The position numbers and the translations under genes are program-made. 64,000 bases of DNA from Verticillium longisporum (lineage: Eukaryota; Ascomycota; Sordariomycetes; Glomerellales; Plectosphaerellaceae), in assembly GCA_019188255.1 (NCBI GenBank), contig JAETXT010000008.1, positions 3,596,001 to 3,660,000 on the forward strand. Reading direction: 5' to 3'. Numbering within the stretch: position 1 is the first letter of the stretch; each line of letters starts with the position of its first letter. The notes below the pieces were generated by a model that saw only the letters and a list, made by a program, of their open reading frames with translations, had not been told where the DNA came from and did no database searches. Shown in pieces: positions 34,363 to 43,545 of this stretch.

Positions 34363-35344
34363 TTAAAGCTTGGGTCCGGGTCTGTCCTCGGTCCTCTCGA
34401 GGATCCAGTCGCCAACATCGGTGTAAAACTCGTCCTTGCACAGGTCGGCATGCAGCTGGTGGTAGCAACCCTCGTACTCCTTGTACCGGCCGTCCTGGAG
34501 CCCCTGCGCGTCGAACCACTTGCGGCTGGCCTCCCAGCTCGTCGTCTTGTCGCCGGTGCCGTGGGCCAGGAACAGGCTCCTCACCTTGCTCCCCAGCCGG
34601 ACGCGGCCCGAGGCCAGCGCGTCCGTCCGCTCGAGCAGGCCCGCGAGGCCCTCGAGGGTGCCCGTGTCGTGGCACAGCGGGTCCTCGCGGACGCTCTTGA
34701 CGACCTCGGGGTCCCTGGAAAAGTACTCGGCCGGCAGGGCGTTGACGAGCTGCTGGCGCGGCAGGACGCGGCTGGCGAGCTTGCCGAGGAAGATCTTGAT
34801 GGCGCTGGGGCCTCGCCGGCGGGGAACGCGATGAAGGGGGCCTCGAGGACGAAGCCGCGGATGCTGCCGACGAGGTCCTCGTAGGCCGGGTCGGAGGCCA
34901 GCGTCGCGACCTGGCCGCCGCCCATCGAGTTGCCCATGACGAAGACGGGCACCGTCGACGGCTCGGCGGCTAGGACGCTGCGGGTAAAGGCGGCCATATC
35001 GGCGATGACCTGTGCTGTCGGTCCCGTGAGACCCTTGTCGGCTGGGACGCGAACGCTGCGGCCCCAACCGCGCTGGTCAAACCCGTGCACTTGGATGCCG
35101 CGGGCTGCGAGAGACGGGAAGAGGCCGTAGTACCGGTTCACGTGGTCGCTGAAGCCATGGATGAAGACGAGCTTGGCCTTGACGGGACCTTGGGGCTGAG
35201 TCCAGGTTAGCTTGGGCTTATGCATGAATGGTTGGGCGCTCTGGGTTCGGTTCGAGAGCTTCTGTGAGGAAAGCCTACCGTCCAGGTCTTGGTGTATAGC
35301 TCCTTGCCACCAATAGTGAAAGTGCCCTCAGTTTCAGTCGCCAT
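34363..35344 (-). CDS. YJU3: Monoacylglycerol lipase (alpha/beta hydrolase), one 1-nt break
   Basis: Serine hydrolase that splits monoacylglycerol to glycerol and fatty acid, usually on lipid droplets and mitochondrial membranes. Exons are 35344-35279 and 35195-34363; about 299 aa once the break is bridged. Exon 1 encodes MATETEGTFTIGGKELYTK and is spliced to PQGPVKAKLVFIHGFSDHVN with the HG oxyanion motif. The nucleophile lies in GNSMGG, the acid Asp in LAHGTGDKTTSW and the His in YEGCYHQLHAD, so the triad is complete. A one-base deficit at the G4 run 34807-34810 shifts the frame after PAGEAP; the downstream frame (SAIKIFLGKLASRVLP) is again family-like. GC content of exon 2 is high, above its neighbours. 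Confidence 0.88.
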
Positions 35345-36124
35345 GTTCATCCGTCAAACTCTCGAATGTATGATGAAGGATGTTGGCTTGTGATAAGGTG
35401 ATGTGATGTGTGGAGCTCAATCCTGTGGAAAGATGTCATGGCAAAAACGAGGAGGGGTTGGGAGCTATTCGATTTCGAGCTGTTCATCGGAAATCCCGAG
35501 CGGCCTTCACATGCTTTTGCGCCTCATGACCTTCGCTGGCCAGCCGCTCCGACATCAATGGCACATCTCATTTAGGTGTCACACCTTACTGAGCTACTTG
35601 CATGATGGCAAGTAAGCATTGATCATCCCCTGCCTACGAAGTCCTTCTTACGCCAATCTTGAATCGTCAGCCTTTCTGCGAGGGTGCTGCACCAGTAATT
35701 ATAGATGTGCATTGGAGCTGTAATATGACGCTGCGCTCCCTAATGCATTTCGGAGCACATTGGATAGAACATTCACATGCCTTATGAGATACCCTCAGCA
35801 ACATCGCCCTATGCAACAGTATTTATCTACCTGATGCGGACCCGAGTTTCTCCTATCTCCGTATCCGCGATTCCTCACCCGGCACTCATCATAGGCGAAA
35901 CGCAGATGGCCTGCTGGAACTTGACATGCCAAATATCAAGGAGAGTTCTCTATCGTGTTTCTGTGTGCAGAAAAATTAAACTAATCGTACATGCCACCCT
36001 CGAACTCGCCCTCCATGCCCCAACAGGCCGCTCTCCAACGCCGAGCTGGCAAAACCTGTTGACTGGAGCGGAAGCCGAGTGTGAACCCCCTCCGTAAAGT
36101 GTCGGATGTACTTTTAACATCGCA
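35345..36124. other. Intergenic, lipase promoter and MDL1 3' region
   Basis: 780 bases between two minus-strand genes. No gene seen. Confidence 0.55.
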
Positions 36125-38497
36125 TTACGTCTTGTTCTTCTTCACCTCCTCAGCAGTTGCCTCGGCGTTCTCGGCCTCGCCATGCTCCAGATCATCTTCA
36201 ATCTCGTCCTGCTCCGTGATACGAGCTTGCTCGCTCGGCCGGGCCGGCTCAAGAAGATCTCCTCCACTCATTTGCCACTCCATCAGCTTGCTGAATGCGC
36301 TGTTCGGGTCAGCCGACAAGTCTGTGTACTTGCCAATCTCAGCAACTCTACCCTCGTTTGATAGTACAATGATGAGATCTGATCGTTTGATGGTCGACAA
36401 GCGATGCGCGATGGAGATGGTGGTGTTCCTGCCACGCAAGAGTGATGCCAGCGCAGCGTTGACGAGCGTCTCGGACTCGGCGTCGAGTGCGGAGGTGGCC
36501 TCGTCTAGGATGAGGATATCCGGGTCCTTGATCAGGGCCCGGGCGATGGCAATGCGCTGCTTCTGTCCACCAGACAGCTGCGAGCCACGCGCTCCAACCT
36601 GCGTGTCCAAGACGGAAGGAAGATCGCTGATAAAATTGCAGTTCGCTTTGCGGGCTGCCACGACAATCTGGGCCCTGGTTGCTTCGGGTTTTCCATACGC
36701 AATGTTCTCGGCGATGGTGCCAGAGAAAAGAACAGGTTCCTGAGCCACCATGCCTATGCGCCGCCGCAGCGATTTGATGTTCATCTGAGAAATGTCGACG
36801 CCGTTGATTGTGATGGAGCCTGCAGTGGGATTGTAGAAGCGCAGAAGCAGGCTGGCGACAGTGGACTTGCCACCACCAGAGGGACCAACAACGCAAACAT
36901 TTGAGCCCGAAGGAATCTCAAAATTCAGACCGTTGAAGACATTGACGGCGGGTCTGGTGGGGTAGGCGAAAGAGAGGTTGTTGAACTTGATGACGCCTTG
37001 TGCCGACTCAACCTTGCTGCCCACCGTCTGAGAAATGGATGGGTGTCTGTCCTGCAATTCAAAGAGACGGCTTGCGGCTCCCACACCCTTCATCAGCTCA
37101 GAGTAGAAGGATGACAGACCGAAGAGACTGGAACCAGCAAATGCAGTGTACATCATGAATGAAGTCAGATCTCCAACCGACATTGCTCCCGTTCGGACGT
37201 AGTTGCCACCAACAATAAGCATGGCTAGGATTGTCATATTCCCGGCCCAGCCAGTCGTGGCAAAGAATGTCGCTGCAATCGTCGATTCCTTGCGACCGAG
37301 AGCGAATATACGACGCACCTGCTTGTTGTAGCGGTTAATCTCCTGAACTTCACCAACGAAAGCCTGACTGGTCTTGACGTTGCCTAATCGCTCTTCAGCA
37401 ATCTTGGTAAGTGTGCCAAGATTCTTCTGAATACCCTTGCTGACGTTTCTGATGGCGCGACCATAGAAGAAGGCGCCAACGGCAACAGGAGGCAGCATGA
37501 CGAGGAGGAGACCTGTGAGACCAGGGCTGAGCCAGATCATGGCAATGAAACCTGCTCCGCCACTGAACAAGGACCGCAGGCCATCGCTGATATTCTGGGT
37601 AATGGACTTGCCGACCACGACGGTATCAGAGCTGAGCCGGGAGATCAGATCTCCCACGCGGTTGGCGTCGAAGAATTCAGCGTCCTGAACGTAGGTTCTT
37701 CTGTACAGCTGTGACCTCAGGCGGGCAACAACTCTCTCGCCAATGATGCGAAGAAGAATGATGCGGCCAAAGTTGGCCATGGCGCCAATCGTTAATATAG
37801 TGCCGAGACCAATGAAAAAATGCGGCAGGGTCAGACCGAAGAGGCGAGCGTCCTCAGCGGGATCCTTTGTGACGATGTCCAGGATGCGGCCCACGGAAAA
37901 TGGTATGGACATGGTCACACTGGAAGAAACGACCAGGAAGACAATGGCCACAGCTAGCCATTTGAGCTCGGGGCGCGCAATCTTGATCAACCGCCAGACT
38001 TCATCGAAACCTGCCTTGCCAGAACCTTTTCCTTCTTTCGATAATTTGGCACTCAGGTTGACCTGGGCAGCCTGAGCAGCCCTCTCGCTCTTCTGAAAAT
38101 CATGTTCTGGGTCATGCTCAGGTTCTGCCACCTGCTTCTGGGCTGCATCTTGATGTTGGCCATCTTTCTGGAGCTCCCTGTATACCGACCGACTGTGAGA
38201 AAATGGGCGCGACAGGCTGCCCAGCCCGACGAAGCCGGCTTGTCTCGGTGCGAAATATGGTCGGCGTAATGTTATAGCATTGGGAAACGCGCGGCGGCGC
38301 GCACTTGTTTGTTCGTTTGTGGTCGGGGTCGTTGCCGTTTGAACCTGTCGTATTTGCGATAGCAATGGGTGCCATCGACTTGCCAAGGGCGCGCGACTGA
38401 TGAATATGTTGGGAGAGCCAAATATCGAGGCGCCGCAGAGTGAAGTGGCGGCGCGTTGGGGCAGCTGCACAGCTGACCGAGCAGCTCCCGAAACCAT
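36125..38497 (-). CDS. MDL1: Mitochondrial ABC half-transporter Mdl1
   Basis: Inner-membrane ABC transporter (ABCB10 type) that in yeast exports peptides made by matrix proteolysis. Uninterrupted frame of 790 aa. The first about 110 residues are basic and Ser/Ala-rich with few acids (MVSGAARSAVQLPQRAATSL), as expected for a mitochondrial presequence. Five to six membrane segments lie between about 185 and 460. The nucleotide-binding domain has Walker A GPSGGGKST, Q-loop VAQEPVLFSG, signature LSGGQKQRIAIARAL, Walker B ILILDEATSALD and the switch His in ISIAHRLST. A charged C-terminal tail rich in Glu follows. One membrane half and one ATPase half means it should work as a homodimer. ATM1 is less likely because of the KFNNLSFAYPTRP segment and overall pattern. 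Confidence 0.93.
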   Translation of the reverse strand: MVSGAARSAVQLPQRAATSLCGASIFGSPNIFISRAPLASRWHPLLSQIRQVQTATTPTTNEQTSARRRAFPNAITLRRPYFAPRQAGFVGLGSLSRPFSHSRSVYRELQKDGQHQDAAQKQVAEPEHDPEHDFQKSERAAQAAQVNLSAKLSKEGKGSGKAGFDEVWRLIKIARPELKWLAVAIVFLVVSSSVTMSIPFSVGRILDIVTKDPAEDARLFGLTLPHFFIGLGTILTIGAMANFGRIILLRIIGERVVARLRSQLYRRTYVQDAEFFDANRVGDLISRLSSDTVVVGKSITQNISDGLRSLFSGGAGFIAMIWLSPGLTGLLLVMLPPVAVGAFFYGRAIRNVSKGIQKNLGTLTKIAEERLGNVKTSQAFVGEVQEINRYNKQVRRIFALGRKESTIAATFFATTGWAGNMTILAMLIVGGNYVRTGAMSVGDLTSFMMYTAFAGSSLFGLSSFYSELMKGVGAASRLFELQDRHPSISQTVGSKVESAQGVIKFNNLSFAYPTRPAVNVFNGLNFEIPSGSNVCVVGPSGGGKSTVASLLLRFYNPTAGSITINGVDISQMNIKSLRRRIGMVAQEPVLFSGTIAENIAYGKPEATRAQIVVAARKANCNFISDLPSVLDTQVGARGSQLSGGQKQRIAIARALIKDPDILILDEATSALDAESETLVNAALASLLRGRNTTISIAHRLSTIKRSDLIIVLSNEGRVAEIGKYTDLSADPNSAFSKLMEWQMSGGDLLEPARPSEQARITEQDEIEDDLEHGEAENAEATAEEVKKNKT

Positions 38498-39325
38498 GAT
38501 GAGGCCGTCTTAACGGGGTCTAGACGACGAGACGAGGAGCATGTTCCGTGTCACGGAGGTGCTGCGCATTGCGGGCCAGAACAGGTCGTATGGTCAGCGG
38601 CGCGAGTCGAGGGGTCAACGGACCTCTGACAGGATGGTGCTCGGCAGAGTTGGTCGATCAAAGGTTGGTTGATCAAACTCGAGGTTGAAATGAGGCACTT
38701 GAAGATTCCGTCATCGGTATTTGATCGAAAAACGCTTTGGGGGCTAGGCCAGGTCATGACCACCTGCCAGCCGCCCCCCCCTAAACCCCTGCCATTTGCG
38801 GTAGGGATCCTTTGCGGCACTACATATGTTCGGGTAGGTACATTTGTTAGAGACCCAAGCCTGCTTACCTCCGAGCTGTGTCGGTCGGCAACATTCGGCC
38901 CACCAAAACTTATCTTCTCCGATACTTTGTCCATTCGCACTCACCCTGCTGAATCCCGAGAACTGTCTCGTCTCGTCACATGTAACTTGGAGCGCCTTCA
39001 GACAAGAACTCCTGCAGCATAGCATTTCGCCCCCCTGCATCTCGTTTCTCATCGTAGTCTTTGTTGCATTCTACAAAATTCCACTCTCTGCAGTGGCCCT
39101 ACACTAAGTTACCTGATCATACTGAGGCTCCCACTAGTTCAACTGAGATGAGACGCGTTGCGCATCTAGCCTTGAGCCGACTAAAGAGCTATGCACTCAC
39201 ATGTGCATACCCCCTCTCAGCTTCTTCCGGCAGAGCAAAATCATAGGAAAATGAACCTTGCATATAGTACAAGCAACTCACCAAGTGACCACCAAGCTCT
39301 GCCTGCTTGGTGATCCTGGCTGCTC
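38498..39325. other. Intergenic, MDL1 promoter and RTT103 3' region
   Basis: 828 bases between two minus-strand genes. No gene seen. Confidence 0.55.
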
Positions 39326-40734
39326 TCAAGCCCCATTACTATCTTTGCGGAGCATCTCTGCCACGTCCGCATCAATTCCGTCATCTGCCCCAAGGTCTGG
39401 AAACTCATCACTTTCCACCCGCCTCCTCTTATTGGAGCCATTCGTCGAAACCGGCAGAGACTGATACTGGCTGGCCAGATTCGACAGCATCTCCATGCCG
39501 GACGCGGGAGGCCCCGCATAGGGACCATTCAGACTAGGTCTTGGTGATTCTGTAGTAGTGGCCTGGCGAAGGGATATGTCCGACGTTCCAATGCTCTGAC
39601 CGTCAGTGATGCCCAAGCCAGCCTCATGACGATCCGGCGGTGGCGGCGTAAGCTCCTCTACCTCCGGCCGTTCCGGCTCGGGGCCAGGGCTTTGCGTCGG
39701 GCCGTCACGTAAAACCCCGAGCTTTCCTGGCTTGGCAACGTGCGCATGATGGCATTTTCGACCTCGCGTCTCTTCTCCTCTGTCTCTGTCTTCCTGCTCG
39801 TGAGGGTCGTCAGCTGCTGCTCCTCCTGAGCTAAGACCGTGCGGTTGGTGCTGAGCAACTTCTCGAGCTCGCTGATCAGCGCTCTGCGGGCCTTGACCGA
39901 GTCGGCTACTGCGCCCTCTGCACTCGCTAGGCTTCGAAGCAATCCGTTCAGGCGCGCAGCATAGACCGGGGCTGAGGGTGTTGCTGCCGACGGATCATGA
40001 AGCTTGTCCCAGTCTTGATCTGCGGTGCCAAGACTCGTCTTCGTTGGCAGGCTGGTTTTCTCCAGGTTTTGTGAGTGCACCACAAGCCCTGCAAGGTCCG
40101 CTGGTACGCTCGAGGCGTGAGATCCGAAATTGCTCTTAGGAGCCGATTTAGATCGCTCCGCGTCTGCATTGTGTTAGTCTTTCAATGCGTTCAGCTTCCT
40201 GAAGGAAATAGACACTGACCTTGCATGCGCGCTTCGATCGCCGCCTGAATCCCGGGCTCGAAAATAGCCCTGTCTGCCCAAACTTCGACGACCCTCCTTA
40301 ATTTGCCTTGAATCTCAGCCGGCGCTCCCTTGTAGGCCACCGCCAGAGCTTCGGCTATGATGGGTGCAAAAGCCAATACAAAATCTGGCCTATGTCGGGC
40401 CTTTGACTGCTGGGTTACCTCTGTTCCCGAATTCAGCTACATGGCCTTATAGAAACGGAGTACGGTCTCCATGAGACGAGGGGTCTTGCTCATACCGTTC
40501 GCGAGATAAACGAGGCTCAGCCTCTTGGTACTGGTGGAATCTTTGAGTCTCTGGAGCCAGATCTGGGCTGTGCGCTCCGCATGGCGCCTATTACCATTAG
40601 CTAGGTCAACTGAGTATTCCCCGACGGGTGATGTACCTATGAAACATGATCCACTGGGACGCCGTAGCTATGCTGTCGTGGCTCTCATTTAGCGATGACA
40701 GCCTCGCCAATACAGCATCATCACTGAATGCCAT
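39326..40734 (-). CDS. RTT103: CID (RPR) domain protein, Rtt103/RPRD-like, one 1-nt break
   Basis: RNA polymerase II C-terminal-domain binding protein that in yeast acts in transcription termination with the Rat1 exonuclease. Exons are 40734-40637, 40587-40496, 40420-40220 and 40163-39326, all in phase, giving about 409 aa. The CID spans the first three exons: MAFSDDAVLARLSSLNESHD, RRHAERTAQIWLQRLKD, KRLSLVYLANEVTQQSKAR, FVLAFAPIIAEALAVAYKG and KLRRVVEVWADRAIFE. A coiled coil follows (about 190-280), then a Pro-rich tail with KRRRVE and a final acidic patch DDGIDADVAEML. A one-base deficit at the C4 run 39715-39718 shifts the frame just after SQESSG; the other frame reads VLRDGPTQSPGPEPE and continues smoothly to the stop at 39326. 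Confidence 0.87.
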
Positions 40735-41532
40735 CCTTGAGGCTGTAAAGCTGGCGCTCGGAGCTTCACTAGCCAGGAACTGTGCGGCGGAGTCGCGGAG
40801 AAAATGAACTTCACCCTCGTAGTCGCAAGATTGAGAGCGCTCTCTCCAAAAAAGCCGATGAAAGCGGTAGCGAGCGTCTGTCAACTGCCCTGGCAGGTGG
40901 TGTTGCGTGTTGCTGTTGGCCTGGTCGGATGAGTCGTGATCTTTATTGATAGCGGCGATGCTAGATGCTACCAGAGCAACGACGCGTCGCTTTATCGCCC
41001 GGGCCGAAAAATGCTGCAATAGGACCCTGTATGTCTCAATTGGAAGCAAGTTCGTGTTTGCGTGATGATTGAGTTCAATAGGAGGGCCAAATGAAACTGC
41101 AAGTATAACAGGGCGCTTGATTGTTGATGCGACTGAGGTTCAAGTGAACTAGGTCGAAGGTCGTTGCTCGAAGGAAAATGGGTGCATCTATCGGGGTTGT
41201 CGTTACATCGGGGCTGCAATGTGTCATTCAAGGCCATACGCCATGCACGTAAGCGATAGCTCCACGAACAGGCCAGCTGGATCCTACCCAGTGTGCTGTA
41301 GCCGTCGTTGCCTTGATGGATACCTACCTTATGCCTCTATCGCCCCTTCCGTCATATTCAATCTGACACCCACTGAACATCATCGCCATCTGGTCCCCTA
41401 CGACCCAAGCTTCCACAACCAACCATCTACCCTTGCGATCCATCAAAACTCCTATCATCTGCAGTTCTACTGTCTGCGACTGCTTCCCCGACCGGATACA
41501 CCCGTGTCCTCATCACGCAGACTCGCGACACA
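40735..41532. promoter_or_regulatory. Divergent promoter region, RTT103 and CLC1
   Basis: 798 bases between the two start codons. It is pyrimidine-rich toward CLC1. No coding sequence is supported; the 147-codon frame at 40606-41049 is only the upstream extension of RTT103 exon 1. Confidence 0.5.
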
Positions 41533-42368
41533 ATGGCGGACAGGTTCCCTTCGCTGGAGGACTTCGATTCGGGTGGTGGGTGGATTAATGTTTTAGGTCT
41601 GGAATATGAAGCTAAGATGTTGTACAGCCCAAACCGATGTTAAGTCTCCCGGCGCCGGACCCTCGACCGATGACTTCCTCGCCCGTGAGAAGGCTCTCCT
41701 AGGCGACGACGCCGACCAGTTTGCTACCAACAACGATTCCGCTGCCTTCGAACAAGACGATGACCTGCTTGGGGGTGGGGACAGCGCTGGAGCCAACCAG
41801 CAGCAGTCTACCTTCGAGTCCCAGTTCCCCGACCTGGCGCAGCAAAATGAGGTATGCGCCATCGCCTGCTACGATTTTCCCAATCGACTTTAACTGACAA
41901 TGCTTCTCTTAGGATGTTGGTCCTGCGGGCACAATCACCGGCAGTGGTCCATCCGTCAACTACAGCTCCGGCTTTCGCACAACTGTTGAGGATGAGGAAG
42001 AGCCTCAAGTGATCAAGGAGTGGAGGGAAGGCCGAGATGCTCAAATCCAGAAGCGCGCCGAACAATTTGCCGCTCAACGCGAGGAAACTGTGAAAGAGGC
42101 CCGCCAGAACATTGACGATTTTTACGAGAACTACAACTCGAAGAAGGAAAAATCGATCGCTCAGACACGCAAGGATGCCGAGCAGTTCCTCGCCAATCGC
42201 GAGGATACCGTATCTGGCGGCACCAGCTGGGAAAGGATTGCGAAGCTGGTTGACGTCAGCGGCAAGGGTGCTAAGGGCGGTGCCGCTGGTTCGGGCAAGG
42301 AACGCTTCCGAGAGCTACTGACCAGCTTGAAGAAGGACGAGAAGGCTCCAGGAGCCGTGGGCTACTGA
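41533..42368 (+). CDS. CLC1: Clathrin light chain
   Basis: Regulatory light chain of clathrin coats, binding the heavy-chain leg at the trans-Golgi, endosomes and plasma membrane. Exons are 41533-41575, 41628-41851 and 41913-42368; 240 aa. The start MADRFPSLEDFDSG is the classic fungal N terminus. An acidic middle (DDDLLGGGDS) is followed by the conserved EEEPQVIKEWREGRDAQI, the long heavy-chain-binding helix (REETVKEARQNIDDFYENY, KDAEQFLANREDTVSGG), TSWERIAKLVDVSGKG and the basic RFRELLTSLKKDEKAPGA tail. The first intron comes after only 14 codons and one base. Confidence 0.95.
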
Positions 42369-42703
42369 AGGCAGACGGACCCATGAAGGCTCATGGCACA
42401 CGCTCCATATAGCAGTGTTTGGCTTCCGTAGTGGAGTAGCCGATCTGTTGGACGCCATTTCTGTACGATAGCAAGTCATTTGAACATTGCGCACATGTCT
42501 TAACTTCGGGGGATGGAGTCGGCGGTCACATCCAGTCGATAATTGATCGCTTTATGCCGCCGCAAAAGACCATAATAGTCACGATGTGAACGAAAAAGTC
42601 TGGATTGAGACTTCTAGTCTTAATTGATTGCACAGCTCGGTCTATCCATTATACAAACAGCCCTGACAAACCGTAGGGGCACGATATAATGCTGTACCAG
42701 ACC
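42369..42703. other. Intergenic between convergent genes
   Basis: 335 bases between the CLC1 and COX7 stops; 3' UTRs expected, nothing else seen. Confidence 0.55.
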
Positions 42704-43161
42704 CTAGTTCTCGCCGAGCCAGGTGTTGTGACCGGCAACCTTGCGGACGCCCATGTAGACGGAACCTGTACCATAGTTAGCCGACTACGTCGCAGAAATC
42801 CTTCATTAACAAGCTGCATACCGGCAAAGCCACCCCAAAGAAGGGCAAGGTAGGGGACCATGAGGAACTTGGAGCGAGGGTTCTGCGACAATTGTGTTAG
42901 CAGAGTGCATAGGTTGAGGCAGTAGCCGGCGGGCGCATCTGAGCAAGAGGTTGACGTACGATCTTCCAGAGGCGCTGGTGGTTCTTGTAGGCGTTCTGGT
43001 AGAAGACCTGGTGCTCGGGCACCTTGTTCCTGGCGTTGACGAGACTGAGCCTTGTTAGCAAATGTTGTCGTACGATCCCACTGGCAGCCTCGGGCGGTTG
43101 CGTTCAATGGGGAATGCCGCCTGCGCGAATGTCAATTGATCGATGAAAGAACATACGCCAT
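42704..43161 (-). CDS. COX7: Cytochrome c oxidase subunit VII (Cox7/VIIa-like)
   Basis: Small inner-membrane subunit of respiratory complex IV. It is split into four exons, 43161-43157, 43044-42960, 42882-42822 and 42765-42704, giving 70 aa. The first exon is five bases (ATG plus two). The product reads MALVNARNKVPEHQVFYQNA, then a matrix helix ending LWKINPRSKF, one membrane segment (LMVPYLALLWGGFAGSVYMG) and VRKVAGHNTWLGEN. The INPRSKF-membrane pattern matches the HPRS-membrane pattern of yeast Cox7. Complex IV membership is inferred from that resemblance. Its start lies 384 bases from a divergent gene with a presequence-like N terminus. Confidence 0.8.
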
Positions 43162-43545
43162 CTTATCGAAGAGATATCGTGGAGTTCGACTGTTGGGTAT
43201 CGGTGGGCGATTCGTAGGATTGGTTGACTGAGGTCGAAGATTGCTCGCGGATTGAAGTTGGAAAGAGGTGATGTCGGATTGGTGGCTCGGCCCAATGTTG
43301 GATGACTAACACTACCTTACTTCACCCACCCCACCCCTAAGGCACCCAGATGCCCGAAAGGAGCTCTGACGGCTTGGTCAACGCGATCCGCTGCCGCAAC
43401 TAGGATTTTTCGTGTCCATCTCAGACTGTCTTTTTTCCTCAACAATGCTCTTACGATCTTGTCCAGCGTCCCGATAGCGACTTGGAATATGCAATGCTGT
43501 TCGATTCTGATCTGATCCTACATCGTTTATTGCCTTTGCGAGGCC
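43162..43545. promoter_or_regulatory. Divergent promoter, COX7 and the 807-aa protein
   Basis: 384 bases between start codons of two probably mitochondrial genes. A short CCCACCCCACCCC run lies near 43,325. No specific factor site is claimed. Confidence 0.5.

Noticed and set aside
36348..36896. 182-codon minus-strand frame inside MDL1
   Set aside because: Out-of-frame shadow of the nucleotide-binding domain.
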